NCBI GenBank assembly: GCA_030054025.1
Contig: JASGCQ010000020.1
Coordinates: 1 to 32,893 of the forward strand
Source: Phycisphaerales bacterium
Lineage (GTDB): Bacteria; Bacteroidota; Bacteroidia; Chitinophagales; Chitinophagaceae
Length of the DNA: 32,893 nucleotides
Reading direction: 5' to 3'
The notes under the pieces were generated by a model that saw only the letters and a list, made by a program, of their open reading frames with translations, ran no database searches and was not told the origin of the DNA. Position numbers and translations under genes: made by a program. Positions 14,978 to 24,317 of the stretch are shown piece after piece (position 1 is the stretch's first letter; every line of letters starts with the position of its first letter).

Positions 14978-16174
14978 ATGAGTCTAAAAGGGATAAAAAT
15001 TGCCTTAGGCGTTACAGGTAGTATTGCTGCTTACAAAACACCTCAATTAGTTCGCCAACTGATTAAAGCGGGAGCAGAGGTAAAAGTTATTTGTACAGAG
15101 ACTGCCACAAAATTTGTAAGTAGCTTGGCCTTGAGTACTGTTTCTAAGCATCCAGTTCTCAACAATATCAGCGATGGTGATAGTTGGAACAATCATGTAG
15201 CATTGGGCCGTTGGGCAGACGCAATGCTCATTGCACCATGTAGTGCCAATACCCTTGCCAAACTTGCTCATGGTCTTTGCGACAATCTATTAGGGGCTGT
15301 TTATCTATCGGCAGTTTGTCCGGTTTTTGTTGCCCCCGCTATGGACGAAGATATGTGGCATCATAAGAGTACTCAACATAATATTCACACGATTAGCAGA
15401 TATGGCAATCGTATTATCCCCGTGGCTTTTGGAGAATTAGCCAGTGGACTTATCGGGGATGGTCGTATGGCTGAACCTGATGATATTGTTCAATATTTGA
15501 TTGGCTTTTTTAGCCAATCTGACTCACTCCCATTGTTGGGCAAAAAAGCTTTAGTAAGCGCAGGGCCAACTTATGAGCGCCTAGACCCTGTTCGTTTTAT
15601 AGGAAATTTTTCCACTGGAAAAATGGGGATTGCCCTAGCCGAAAATCTGGCACAAAAAGGTGCAGATGTCACATTAGTTCTTGGCCCGACACATATACGC
15701 CCTCAAAATCCTGCCATACACTTACAACTTGTAGAAAGTGCATCTGAGATGTACGATGCATGCAACAAAGCATTTACACATTGTGACATCACCATTATGG
15801 CAGCTGCGGTTGCCGATTTCCGACCAAAAGAAATTGCCACCGACAAAATAAAAAAGACGGACACAACGTTAGAGTTGACACTAGAAAAAAACAAAGACAT
15901 TTTAGCCCATTTGGGAAGCATCAAAAAAAACAATCAAATTTTAGTGGGTTTTGCACTTGAAACCAACAACGAAAAAAAACATGCACATCAAAAATTAGTG
16001 CAAAAAAATGCTGACTATATTGTACTGAATTCACTTCGAGATGAGGGTGCAGGATTTGGTGGCGATACCAATAAAGTAAGCATTTTGCAAAAAGATGGGC
16101 AAATCAAAGAATTACCTTTGCTATCCAAAACAGCTACCGCAGAAGCTATTATAGCGTACATTTTACAAGATTAA
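14978..16174 (+). CDS. coaBC: Bifunctional phosphopantothenoylcysteine decarboxylase / phosphopantothenate-cysteine ligase
   Basis: 398 residues from the ATG at 14978; a TTG six nt upstream gives a longer frame but is less likely. The enzyme makes 4'-phosphopantetheine from phosphopantothenate and cysteine in CoA synthesis. The CoaC domain (1-~185) has GVTGSIAAYK, His73 in the HVALGRWADAM motif and APCSANTLAKLAHG. The PxMNxxMW motif reads PAMDEDMW, and the ACGD position of the E. coli active-site Cys reads ASGL. The CoaB domain (~190-398) has GPTYERLDPVRFIGN, FSTGKMG, a Lys-Lys pair before TDTTLEL, GFALETN and KNADYIVLNS. It is followed after 4 nt by the DUF4835 gene, a conserved Bacteroidota order, so an operon is likely. 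Confidence 0.95.
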   Translation: MSLKGIKIALGVTGSIAAYKTPQLVRQLIKAGAEVKVICTETATKFVSSLALSTVSKHPVLNNISDGDSWNNHVALGRWADAMLIAPCSANTLAKLAHGLCDNLLGAVYLSAVCPVFVAPAMDEDMWHHKSTQHNIHTISRYGNRIIPVAFGELASGLIGDGRMAEPDDIVQYLIGFFSQSDSLPLLGKKALVSAGPTYERLDPVRFIGNFSTGKMGIALAENLAQKGADVTLVLGPTHIRPQNPAIHLQLVESASEMYDACNKAFTHCDITIMAAAVADFRPKEIATDKIKKTDTTLELTLEKNKDILAHLGSIKKNNQILVGFALETNNEKKHAHQKLVQKNADYIVLNSLRDEGAGFGGDTNKVSILQKDGQIKELPLLSKTATAEAIIAYILQD

Positions 16175-16178
16175 AACT

Positions 16179-17111
16179 ATGAAACACTTAAAATTGCAGC
16201 TCTTTCTATTATGTAGCATTCTGTGCTTCCATACCAGTTTTGCTCAAGAAATAAATTGCAAAGTCACCATCCGACACGACCGTATTCTTAACGTTGACCA
16301 ACAAGTGTTTACAGATATGGAGCGTGCCATTAGCAGTTTTATCAATACACGCAAATGGACTAACGATGACTATGCCGCTCAAGAAAAAATTGATTGTACC
16401 ATCATGTTCAATCTAACCGCAAAAGTAGATGGTATGCAAGACGGATACGAAGCAACAATGAATATCCAAGCTACCCGACCAATTTATAACACAGGATATA
16501 ACACCTCCTTGATGAATTTTATTGACAAAGAAGTTAATTTTAAGTTCAACCAATTCAGCCCACTCATCTTTGACGACAACAGAGTCAGTGCATCAGGAGA
16601 TGCCATTGCTGATAATCTAACTGCTTCACTTGCTTACTATATCTATTTAGTACTCGCTCTTGATTATGACAGCTACGCCATCAATGGCGGCAACCCTTAT
16701 TACAAAAAAGCACAGAATATTGTAAACAATGCCCCTGAGGGCAAAGGTGTAAGAGGATGGAAAGCAGTAGATGGCACCAAGAATAGATATTGGCTGGCAG
16801 AGCAAATGTTGAATCCAAGATTCATTGATTTCCATAAATATTGGTACTCCATGCACCGCCTTGGTTATGATATGTATTACGACAAACCTGTTGAGGCAAA
16901 ACGAAATATACTGGGCGGCATCAGCATGCTGCAAAAACTCAATCGTGATAATCCTAATGCCATTCTAGTCCAGTTTTTTTTCAATGCCAAAAGTACCGAG
17001 TTATTAAACCTTTTAGGAGACATGCCTGTTGCCGACCGACAACAGTATATTACCCAACTTTCTCAAGCAGATGTTACTAATGCACAGAAATATCAAAGCC
17101 TTTCCAAATAG
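16179..17111 (+). CDS. DUF4835 family protein (PorD-type, T9SS-associated)
   Basis: 310 residues with a signal peptide (MKHLKLQLFLLCSILC, then FHTSFAQ) and mature start EINCKVTIRHDRI. The sequence then shows the typical DUF4835 pattern: QVFTDMERAISSFINTRKW, the ATRPIYNTGYNT segment, FIDKEVNFKFNQF, and LAYYIYLVLALDYDSYA. Members are called PorD in some T9SS literature; the molecular role is not well known. It is periplasmic or outer-membrane associated. It starts 4 nt after coaBC and its 3' end overlaps the next gene. Full length for the family. Confidence 0.88.
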   Translation: MKHLKLQLFLLCSILCFHTSFAQEINCKVTIRHDRILNVDQQVFTDMERAISSFINTRKWTNDDYAAQEKIDCTIMFNLTAKVDGMQDGYEATMNIQATRPIYNTGYNTSLMNFIDKEVNFKFNQFSPLIFDDNRVSASGDAIADNLTASLAYYIYLVLALDYDSYAINGGNPYYKKAQNIVNNAPEGKGVRGWKAVDGTKNRYWLAEQMLNPRFIDFHKYWYSMHRLGYDMYYDKPVEAKRNILGGISMLQKLNRDNPNAILVQFFFNAKSTELLNLLGDMPVADRQQYITQLSQADVTNAQKYQSLSK

Positions 17112-17469
17112 CCTTTTTAGCATTTTTATTGTCTTATGCAGCCTCCTTGTCGCCTGCTATGGCAAAGAACAAGCACCTATTGAGGCTTCACAAATGAAAG
17201 ATATTTTATTAGATGTACATCTTGCAGAGGCTTACAGTAGTTTAATTGTAAAAGATTCTGTTCAAAAAAAAGTATTCAATAAAAATATTGATTCCCTATC
17301 TGTATTCTACAAAATCATTCTGAATAAGCATCATATCACCCTTTCTCAATTTGATAAGGCTTTACAATGGTACAGCTTGCATCCCCAATTGTTAGATACT
17401 GCCTATGCCTCAGTAGTACCTATTTTGGAACGTATGAAATCTGCATCATCAGATACAATAAAAAAATAA
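17080..17469 (+). CDS. DUF4296-like lipoprotein
   Basis: About 129 residues from the ATG at 17080. A basic N-terminus (MHRNIKAF) and hydrophobic stretch end in the lipobox LLVAC, so the mature lipoprotein would begin at Cys26. Longer frames start at 17071 or 17029, but these would bury the signal. The mature part (MKDILLDVHLAEAYSSLIVK, YKIILNKHHITLSQFDKALQWY) matches the DUF4296 pattern: an early 'M..IL.D.HLAEA' helix, and a later 'F..S..WY..HP' motif, seen here as FDKALQWYSLHPQLLDTAY. Function unknown. It overlaps the DUF4835 gene by about 30 nt, so translational coupling is likely. Confidence 0.75.
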   Translation: MHRNIKAFPNSLFSIFIVLCSLLVACYGKEQAPIEASQMKDILLDVHLAEAYSSLIVKDSVQKKVFNKNIDSLSVFYKIILNKHHITLSQFDKALQWYSLHPQLLDTAYASVVPILERMKSASSDTIKK

Positions 17470-17563
17470 TCATAGTCTGTATCCTAAACTTTAATAACGG
17501 GCAAGTTGCCTATTTGAATTCGATTTATTTTTTCCCTTATTTACTACTTAGCAAATTGTCATT

Positions 17564-17571
17564 TACATTTG
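17564..17571 (+). promoter_or_regulatory. Candidate -7 promoter element (TACATTTG) of kmo
   Basis: TACATTTG fits the Bacteroidota -7 consensus and lies 15 nt before the kmo ATG, in the 117-nt gap after the DUF4296 gene. No TTG sits at the expected -33 distance, so support is partial. Confidence 0.35.
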
Positions 17572-17586
17572 TGACCCAATTAAAAA

Positions 17587-18975
17587 ATGACTATGGCAAG
17601 AGCAGTAAGCATACTCGGAGCAGGATTAGTAGGTTCTTTACTCGCTGTAATACTACGCAAACGAGGATATTCCGTTAAAATATACGAACGCCGCCCAGAC
17701 ATGAGGAAAGTCTCAGGCTATGCAGGTCGCTCTATCAACCTAGCGGTTAGCGTGCGTGGTTGGAATGCTTTGGAAATGGCGGGCATCAAACAAGATATAG
17801 AACCCATAGCTATAGCCATGTGCGGCAGAAGCTTGCACATGCCAGATGGCAGTAGTGCCTACCAACAATACGGAAAAAACAATGAAGCCATTTATTCCGT
17901 TAGCCGTGGCGAATTGAACAGAAAACTGATGGACGTAGCAGAACAAAATGGCGTAGAAATTTTCTTCGACCACCGCTGCACTGGTGTAAATGTTACTAAC
18001 AATGAAATCACATTCGACGTAATGGGTGCAGAGAAAAAGGTTCAGGCAGATTTATTATTCGGCGCAGATGGAGCTTTTTCTGCTTTACGAAATAGTTACA
18101 GCTACGCCGACAGAGTAGATACCCAACAATTTTATCTGGCACATGGTTATAAAGAATTGACCATCCCTGCCGCTGCAAACGGAGCATTTCTGATTGAAAA
18201 AGAAGCACTACATATATGGCCTCGCCACAATTACATGCTGATTGCATTACCCAATATTGATGGCAGTTTTACCTGCACTTTATTTTTCCCGTTTGAAGGT
18301 GCTCCTTCTTTTGCATCTTTACAAACTCGTGAAGAAATAACCGCATTTTTCGAAAGTACTTTCCCCGATGCGTTGGCACTCACACCTAGCATGGTGGACG
18401 ATTTCATGCAAAACCCTACCTCTTCTCTGATTACCACAAGAATATTTCCTTGGCATTTTGGCGATAGGAATGCTCTGATTGGAGATGCAGCTCATGCAAT
18501 AGTACCTTTCTACGGTCAAGGCATGAATGCAGGATTTGAAGACTGTACCGTATTGAGCAGCTTAATGGACGAATATGGAGAGGATTGGCATAAAATACTG
18601 AGCGAATATGAGCAGAAACGCAAACCTAATGGCGATGCAGTAGGAGAACTTGCCCTCATGAACTTTGTAGAAATGCGCGATAAAGTTGCCGACCCTAATT
18701 TTTTGGAACGCAAAAAAATCGAGAAAGATTTGGGCAAACTTTTTCCGAATGAATTTATTTCTGTTTACGAAATGGTTTCCTTCAGCCACACCCCTTATGA
18801 TACTGTAATGAAATGTATCGCCGCACAAGACATCCTATTGGGCAAAGTGATGGGGTCAGGAGATTTTGACAAACTAATCAGCACAGAATCATTCCGTAAT
18901 GAACTGAACATTTGGATAAAAGAATATTACGCTTCGGTACAACAATTAGATTTTGGCACTACAACAAATAAATAA
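17587..18975 (+). CDS. kmo: Kynurenine 3-monooxygenase
   Basis: 462 residues. A FAD-dependent aromatic hydroxylase converting L-kynurenine to 3-hydroxykynurenine with NADPH and O2 (tryptophan degradation and de novo NAD synthesis). The Rossmann GAGLVG (11-16) with Glu34 (IYERRPD) binds FAD. The substrate-side motif SGYAGRSINLAVSVRGW is highly typical of KMO. The GD motif is GDAAHAIVPFYGQGMNAGFED (from residue 299). The C-terminal ~80 residues (LERKKIEKDLG, PYDTVMKCIAAQDILLG) replace the membrane anchor of eukaryotic forms. A start two codons later (MARAVSILG) is equally possible. No other kynurenine-pathway genes are in the window. Its end overlaps the putative recJ start. Confidence 0.93.
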   Translation: MTMARAVSILGAGLVGSLLAVILRKRGYSVKIYERRPDMRKVSGYAGRSINLAVSVRGWNALEMAGIKQDIEPIAIAMCGRSLHMPDGSSAYQQYGKNNEAIYSVSRGELNRKLMDVAEQNGVEIFFDHRCTGVNVTNNEITFDVMGAEKKVQADLLFGADGAFSALRNSYSYADRVDTQQFYLAHGYKELTIPAAANGAFLIEKEALHIWPRHNYMLIALPNIDGSFTCTLFFPFEGAPSFASLQTREEITAFFESTFPDALALTPSMVDDFMQNPTSSLITTRIFPWHFGDRNALIGDAAHAIVPFYGQGMNAGFEDCTVLSSLMDEYGEDWHKILSEYEQKRKPNGDAVGELALMNFVEMRDKVADPNFLERKKIEKDLGKLFPNEFISVYEMVSFSHTPYDTVMKCIAAQDILLGKVMGSGDFDKLISTESFRNELNIWIKEYYASVQQLDFGTTTNK

Positions 18976-20671
18976 ACGCTGGGTACTTAAATCCGCCGAC
19001 AATCATCATATCGAAACACTGCGTAGTGCTTTGAACATACATCCTGCTCTATGCAGATTATTGTCTATTCGAGGTATCAATGACTTTGAATCTGCACGAC
19101 AATTTTTTCGACCAGATATGAGTCAATTACATGACCCTTTCTTGATGAAGGGTATGCGTGAAGCTGTAAACAGAATTAGTGAGGCCATAGAATGGAACGA
19201 ACGCATATTGGTATATGGCGACTACGATGTTGATGGAACAACGTCGGTTGCTGTAATGTATTCCTTTTTAAGAGAACGATATAAAGGGCAATTGTCTTTT
19301 TACATCCCGCATCGTTATAGAGAAGGTTATGGTGTTTCCAAACAAGGGATAGACTTTGCTATCGCCAATGGATATACACTGATGATTACTTTGGATTGCG
19401 GCATCAAGTCGGTAGAGCTGATTGGATATGCAAAAGAAAACGGCATTGATGTAATTGTTTGCGACCATCATACTCCCGATGCCATACTACCTGCTGCACT
19501 CGCCATACTCAATCCCAAACAAGACGACTGCCCCTATCCTTTTAAAGAATTGAGTGGTTGTGGCATTGGTTATAAATTGATTTGCGCCCTATCAAAACAT
19601 TGGCAATTGCGAGAAGAGGATACCACTAAATATTTAGATTTGGTAGCTACTAGTATTGCAGCAGACATTGTGCCTGTAGATGGCGAAAACCGCATAATCG
19701 CCTACTTTGGGATAAAAATGGCTAATGAAAATCCTTCCCTACCCATTAAAGTATTAAAAGAGATTTCTGGTTTAATCAACAATATTACTCTTGCAGATTT
19801 AGTATTTGCCATAGGTCCCAAAATCAATGCCGCAGGCAGAATGGACGATGCTAAAAAAGCAGTGGACTTGTTTATAGAAAAAGATGCCGAAAAAATAAAA
19901 GTACTCGCCGGCGAACTGATGTCGGACAATATAGAGCGAAAAGAAGTAGATAAAAACATTACCGAAGAGGCTTTGAGCATGCTGGAAAACGACCCATTAT
20001 TGCACCAAAAAAAATCTACTGTTCTCTATCAAGCACACTGGCACAAAGGAGTAGTCGGTATTGTAGCCAGCAGATTAATTGATTATTGTTATCGCCCGAC
20101 AATTGTATTGGCGCATAGCAACGATAAAATATCAGGATCGGCACGTTCGGTAATTGGCTTCAATGTATATGAAGCGATACACGAATGCCGAGATTTACTA
20201 GAAAATTATGGGGGGCATTTTTATGCCGCAGGTATAACAATGAACCCCAAAAACTACCCTCTCTTTGTCGAAAAATTTGAACAAGTAGTCGCTGCAACAA
20301 TTGAAGCTCAGATGCTTACCCCAGAAATAGAAATTGATGCCGAAATAACACTTGATGATATTAAGCCCGCATTCTACAACATCATCAAACAGTTCGAACC
20401 CTTTGGTCCAAAAAATATGCGTCCGATATTCCGTACCCGCAATGTGTACGACTATCAAGGCAATTCTCGCATTGTCAAAGACCAGCATATCAAATTTGTG
20501 GTGAGTAATGGTTGCGGAACGGTAGTGGACGGTATTGGGTTTAAAATGGCGGATAAATTTAGGTACACCAGCCCTAGCGCTTTTGATGTCGTCTATACAC
20601 TAGACGAGAACGAATTTAACGGGGTTACGAAATTACAAATGAAGGTCATAGACATCAGACCCTCTCAGTAG
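18953..20671 (+). CDS. recJ: Single-stranded-DNA-specific exonuclease RecJ (non-ATG start)
   Basis: 572 residues. A 5'-3' ssDNA exonuclease of DNA repair and recombination. The DHH phosphoesterase core has DYDVDG (90-95), LDCGIKSVE, DHH (171-173), AADIVP and GPKINAAGRMDDA. The DHHA1 domain has HKGVVGIVASRLIDY, SGSARSV and GGHFYAAGITM. The C-terminal OB-like domain includes FGPKNMRPIFRTRNV. No ATG is available before residue 55, although homology starts at NKRWVLK. The frame opens with TTG at 18953 inside kmo, and an ATA at 18968 lies where family members place their start Met. TTG is chosen; the true start is uncertain within 15 nt. Full length, apparently intact. Confidence 0.92.
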   Translation: MALQQINKRWVLKSADNHHIETLRSALNIHPALCRLLSIRGINDFESARQFFRPDMSQLHDPFLMKGMREAVNRISEAIEWNERILVYGDYDVDGTTSVAVMYSFLRERYKGQLSFYIPHRYREGYGVSKQGIDFAIANGYTLMITLDCGIKSVELIGYAKENGIDVIVCDHHTPDAILPAALAILNPKQDDCPYPFKELSGCGIGYKLICALSKHWQLREEDTTKYLDLVATSIAADIVPVDGENRIIAYFGIKMANENPSLPIKVLKEISGLINNITLADLVFAIGPKINAAGRMDDAKKAVDLFIEKDAEKIKVLAGELMSDNIERKEVDKNITEEALSMLENDPLLHQKKSTVLYQAHWHKGVVGIVASRLIDYCYRPTIVLAHSNDKISGSARSVIGFNVYEAIHECRDLLENYGGHFYAAGITMNPKNYPLFVEKFEQVVAATIEAQMLTPEIEIDAEITLDDIKPAFYNIIKQFEPFGPKNMRPIFRTRNVYDYQGNSRIVKDQHIKFVVSNGCGTVVDGIGFKMADKFRYTSPSAFDVVYTLDENEFNGVTKLQMKVIDIRPSQ

Positions 20672-20725
20672 TAATGTATATCACCGCTACTGCTCAATAT
20701 GTCTGTTTGAATTGTAGGGGGGAAA

Positions 20726-21544
20726 TTATTTTTTTCTTTTCTTCTTATTTTCTTCCAAAAATTTATCCAAAGCTGCAGACATAGAAGGTGCTCCAAGCAT
20801 GGGCGCACTCATATCAAGGCGCAAAGATGCATCCTGTATTGCTTTTGCCGTAGCCGGACCAAATGCTCCTATAATGGTGTCGCCCTGTTTAAATTTAGGG
20901 AAATAGTCGAATAAAGTTTGGATACTTAAAGAACTGAAGAACAGCAATAAGTCATACTTCTTTTTCATCAAAACAGTAATATCGTTACTCACCGTACGAT
21001 ATAGTGTAGCCTCTGAAAATGGTATTTTGTTTTTAGTCAAGAAAGCATGTATGTCCGATTTGCCATTATCAGCAGTGGGCAGTATGTATCTTTCTTGGTG
21101 TTTGTGTTTTGCAATTACATCCAATAAACCTTCGGTAGTACCATCTGCACTGTAAAAAACTTTACGTTTACGGTACAAGATATATTTTTGAAGATATAGT
21201 GCTACTGCCTCTGAGATGCAGAAATATTTCATCTCTTGCGAAATTTTTAATTTCGTCTCTTCGCAGATTCTAAAAAAATGCTCTACGGCATTACGGCTCG
21301 TGAATATAATAGCTGTATGTTCGACAATATCGAGACGTTGCTTTTTGAAATCTCTACTTGAGATGCCTTCTACCTTCACAAAAGGAAAGAACTCTACCAA
21401 GATATTATATTTCTTTGCTAGTTCGAAATAAGGAGACTTCTCTGTTTCTGGCTTTGGGAGTGTAACAAGAACCGAATGAACTTCTTTCAATGGCTCTGCT
21501 TTTTTTATTTCTTTAGCCTTGGATGCAACAACTACTTTTGCCAT
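20726..21544 (-). CDS. hemD: Uroporphyrinogen-III synthase
   Basis: 272 residues. It closes and inverts ring D of hydroxymethylbilane to uroporphyrinogen III in tetrapyrrole synthesis. HemD is poorly conserved; the fold is recognisable from VLVTLPKPETEKSPYFELAK, an AIIFTSRNAVEHFF segment, YFCISEAVALYL, SADGTTEGLLDVI, ILPTADNG and LLLFFSSLSIQTLFDYFP with AFGPATAKAI. The N-terminus has about 20 extra Lys/Ala-rich residues and the C-terminus a Lys-rich tail (EENKKKRKK). It follows the DUF4271 gene by 66 nt in the same direction, a conserved pairing in Bacteroidota. Convergent with recJ (54 nt gap, no clear terminator). Confidence 0.88.
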   Translation of the reverse strand: MAKVVVASKAKEIKKAEPLKEVHSVLVTLPKPETEKSPYFELAKKYNILVEFFPFVKVEGISSRDFKKQRLDIVEHTAIIFTSRNAVEHFFRICEETKLKISQEMKYFCISEAVALYLQKYILYRKRKVFYSADGTTEGLLDVIAKHKHQERYILPTADNGKSDIHAFLTKNKIPFSEATLYRTVSNDITVLMKKKYDLLLFFSSLSIQTLFDYFPKFKQGDTIIGAFGPATAKAIQDASLRLDMSAPMLGAPSMSAALDKFLEENKKKRKK

Positions 21545-21610
21545 TTTTATTAGGTAGGACTAAAACTTGTTTTGTGGTGGTGTAAGTGATCTTCTTTTGG
21601 TTTACAAATA

Positions 21611-22468
21611 CTACATTGTTCGTAGTATCACTTTTAATAACATTACCATAGGTAATATCTCGAAGGCGCAAAGGTACATAAAAAAATGAAAACGACTATT
21701 CATAAAGAATTGTGCAAATACATTCCATGATCTAAAATAGCGATTGACTAAAAATACAACCAATAATATAATAGACATAATAGAGAGTACACCCGACCAT
21801 GCTGGGTTGAGAAAAGCAAAGCAAACAATAAAGGGAAGCAAGGCAATACTTAATACTTTATTGACCAAAAAAATATTAAAATTATATTGCTCTGTTGTGT
21901 TGCTGATATCGAAAGCCCAACCTGTAAATTGAACAAAAATATATTTGACGACATACAATAGAATAGCACCTATTGTCAGCAATGAAATAAAAATACTATT
22001 CGGTACACTAGCAAAACGCCAATCCTTATGAATCGTAATGAGGTAATAAACATAAACTCCCAATACAATACAAGAGAATAAGTTCATTAATAAATTCGGA
22101 AAACTTGCTCCTTGAATAAGGTCTTTTAGCTGCCGATTACCTAGAGTAGGATTGATAAAGGCACGCCAAATATCCGTAAAATACTTGGGGTGAGAGGTTC
22201 TGATGATGCCCAATATGGCACACAGACCGAGTAACAAGTAAAAATCAATGGTAGTGTTTTTTACAAAATGAGGCCTACTCAAATAGCTGATTGTTTTTGT
22301 TTGCCTCATTTGATAGGCATTTTGGACAGTACTATCAAACCTGTGTTTTGATGCTAGTTGTACTGACTTTTTATCTATAATCAAGCCATAAGATGCGGTG
22401 TTCACTTTTGCCATAGCAGCAAAAGATGACAGCAAAAATACAGCAAAAAAAAGATGAGAAATACGCAT
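21611..22468 (-). CDS. DUF4271 integral membrane protein
   Basis: 285 residues from the ATG at 22468. A TTG at 22486 would extend it by six codons, but that codon lies inside the -7 promoter element, so it is rejected. The N-terminus is a signal-like hydrophobic segment (FFAVFLLSSFAAMA). After ~60 soluble residues come about seven transmembrane helices (for example DFYLLLGLCAILGIIR, LLMNLFSCIVLGVYVYYL). NPTLGNRQLKDLIQGASFPNL is the characteristic DUF4271 element. Function unknown; a cell-envelope role is assumed from the hemD linkage and its phylum restriction. It has its own good promoter. Confidence 0.85.
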   Translation of the reverse strand: MRISHLFFAVFLLSSFAAMAKVNTASYGLIIDKKSVQLASKHRFDSTVQNAYQMRQTKTISYLSRPHFVKNTTIDFYLLLGLCAILGIIRTSHPKYFTDIWRAFINPTLGNRQLKDLIQGASFPNLLMNLFSCIVLGVYVYYLITIHKDWRFASVPNSIFISLLTIGAILLYVVKYIFVQFTGWAFDISNTTEQYNFNIFLVNKVLSIALLPFIVCFAFLNPAWSGVLSIMSIILLVVFLVNRYFRSWNVFAQFFMNSRFHFFMYLCAFEILPMVMLLKVILRTM

Positions 22469-22483
22469 AGATTTGACCTGCTG

Positions 22484-22515
22484 CAAAGGTAACAGAATTG
22501 TTTACTGAGTTACAA
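22484..22515 (-). promoter_or_regulatory. Bacteroidota promoter of the DUF4271-hemD operon
   Basis: On the minus strand TTG (22513-22515, preceded by A) is separated by 21 nt from TACCTTTG (22484-22491). This matches the phylum consensus TTTG-N19-21-TAnnTTTG. Transcription would start near 22477, leaving a roughly 10-nt leader before the ATG at 22468. Confidence 0.65.
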
Positions 22516-22524
22516 TTTTTTTCT

Positions 22525-24309
22525 CTAAAACAAGGCTACATAACCAAAAGATATTTTGGATTCTCTAAATTTCAAATCATTGAATTCGCTTTTGCCAAAT
22601 GCAAGGGCTATAGAAAAAATACCTGTTTTAGTTTCGAGTGTCGTACCTAGACCAAATCCATTGTAAAAGCCCGCCCTGTCATAATTATTAAATTTAGTTT
22701 GTACCCAAGCATTATCACTAAATAGATACGCATAAGAATTTTGACTAAAAAGGTATCGGAGCTCCACAACAGAAACATGAAACTGATTGGCAAAAATACT
22801 TTGCTCATCAAAACCTCTTAGGAGTTTAAACCCACCAATCTGAAACAACTCATTTTGAAAAACACGAGGTGCAGCTATGTAGGCACCTAAATAGCCGAGC
22901 TTGAGAGTAACACTTTTGCCCAAAGGAATAAATTGGGCAATATCTGCATTGAAATGATAAACATAGCTCGACTTGTTGATGGTATCATAAAGGCTGCCAT
23001 AATTGAAACCAGAACCATCTTTGATACCAGCAATGCCGGAATTGCTCAATATTTTTCTTTGAAGCACCGTTGTACTCAGCTTTGCATACCAACCTTTACG
23101 AGGATTCAAACGATAATTGGTTCTATTCAAATTGAGTTCAAAGCCTAATCCATTAGTGGTCACATCAATATTATTGGGCAATTGCTTTGTAGCTATAATA
23201 CTTGCGGTATCTATGGTGATGATTCTATTGCCCGAAACCTGATAAAACAAACGCAGCATATCGCTCGAGTTGATTTGATATCGAATACCCGTTTGAAAAG
23301 ACACTTTTCTGAATTGGAGGTTATTCATAAAAAAATCAAAATGCGCTTCTACCCCAATGGGCGATTTGAAAACATACGGAACTACTACATCCGCTTTAAA
23401 GCGGGGAGAATGAGCTTGTAGATTCTGAAAACTAGCACTTAGCGATTCTCCATGTCCGAGATAATTTTGCAAAGCAAATTGTACGTCAGCAGTAAGTAGT
23501 AGCTTATTCGACTCAAGATTGTTGGGCATCAGTCCAAGTATTGCATTGAGTTGATTGGCTTTTTTTTCTTTCAGAAAAAGACTCAGGCGTGTATCGCCCG
23601 GTCGAAAATGCAGCATCCATGGAGAAGACATCTGTAGAAATGGCAATTCGAGTATGCGTTGATTAATCATCTTCATTTTCTTTTCGTTATAGACAGAACC
23701 CTGCATGATGTCTAAATAGCGTTGTAAAAATGAATGGGAAATATTCAAATCAGCATTGACGATAATGGTATCTATTTTGCGCAATTCAGCTCTATCAATC
23801 ATTAAGTAAGCATTTATTTTATCGGCAGCAATTTGTTGTACTTGTGCCAGCCAAACTTTAGTAAATGGATAACCGTTTTCTTCAGATTGGAGCAATAGTT
23901 TTTCGCAAATTTTTGCAATGCTGCTAGGAGTCAGGGGTCTGTTACTATATTGAATCTTATTGATACCCGCAGCAATCAGGATAGGCGAAGGAATAGAATC
24001 GAAGCTTAAATTTCCCCAGCGATACTGCTGACCTTGGAAATAATAAATATGGCATTCGTTACCGACGATACGAATACTATCAATGGAAGCTGCTAAGTAT
24101 CCCTGCTCTTGTAAGGCAGGAACGATTTTTCGAATTTGAGCTATGGATCCCTGTGAGTTAGCATAATTATCATTTATGCCCAAAGGTATAGCAGCAGTTC
24201 CGGTATCTATATGATGAGTATAAATTTGTAAATCTTGTCCATAGAGCGGTTTTGCAATTGTGCTTTGCAAAAAAAATAAAATCAAATATGGTAAAAGTCG
24301 CCAAGGCAT
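22525..24309 (-). CDS. BamA/TamA-like (Omp85) outer membrane protein
   Basis: 594 residues. A signal peptide ends near PLYGQ (~25). An N-terminal region with POTRA-like repeats (LPALQEQGYLAASIDSIRI, KICEKLLLQSEENGYPFTKV, RAELRKIDTIIVN) precedes a 16-stranded-barrel-type domain (~290-594) containing FGLGTTLETKTGIFSIALAF and IGGFKLLRGFDE, the latter resembling the (G/V)xRG(F/Y) lid motif of Omp85 proteins. It ends in alternating residues with a C-terminal Phe (ISFGYVALF), the outer-membrane insertion signal. It probably inserts or secretes proteins, or is a Bacteroidota-specific TamA-like protein; no partner is adjacent. DUF4271 follows 56 nt downstream behind its own promoter. Confidence 0.85.
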   Translation of the reverse strand: MPWRLLPYLILFFLQSTIAKPLYGQDLQIYTHHIDTGTAAIPLGINDNYANSQGSIAQIRKIVPALQEQGYLAASIDSIRIVGNECHIYYFQGQQYRWGNLSFDSIPSPILIAAGINKIQYSNRPLTPSSIAKICEKLLLQSEENGYPFTKVWLAQVQQIAADKINAYLMIDRAELRKIDTIIVNADLNISHSFLQRYLDIMQGSVYNEKKMKMINQRILELPFLQMSSPWMLHFRPGDTRLSLFLKEKKANQLNAILGLMPNNLESNKLLLTADVQFALQNYLGHGESLSASFQNLQAHSPRFKADVVVPYVFKSPIGVEAHFDFFMNNLQFRKVSFQTGIRYQINSSDMLRLFYQVSGNRIITIDTASIIATKQLPNNIDVTTNGLGFELNLNRTNYRLNPRKGWYAKLSTTVLQRKILSNSGIAGIKDGSGFNYGSLYDTINKSSYVYHFNADIAQFIPLGKSVTLKLGYLGAYIAAPRVFQNELFQIGGFKLLRGFDEQSIFANQFHVSVVELRYLFSQNSYAYLFSDNAWVQTKFNNYDRAGFYNGFGLGTTLETKTGIFSIALAFGKSEFNDLKFRESKISFGYVALF

Positions 24310-24317
24310 TTGTATTT

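Noticed and set aside
20672..20725. Terminator expected between convergent recJ and hemD
   Set aside because: No stem longer than a few base pairs is visible in the 54-nt gap.
22469..22486. TTG start extending the DUF4271 protein by six codons
   Set aside because: It lies within or before the transcription start implied by the TACCTTTG promoter element.
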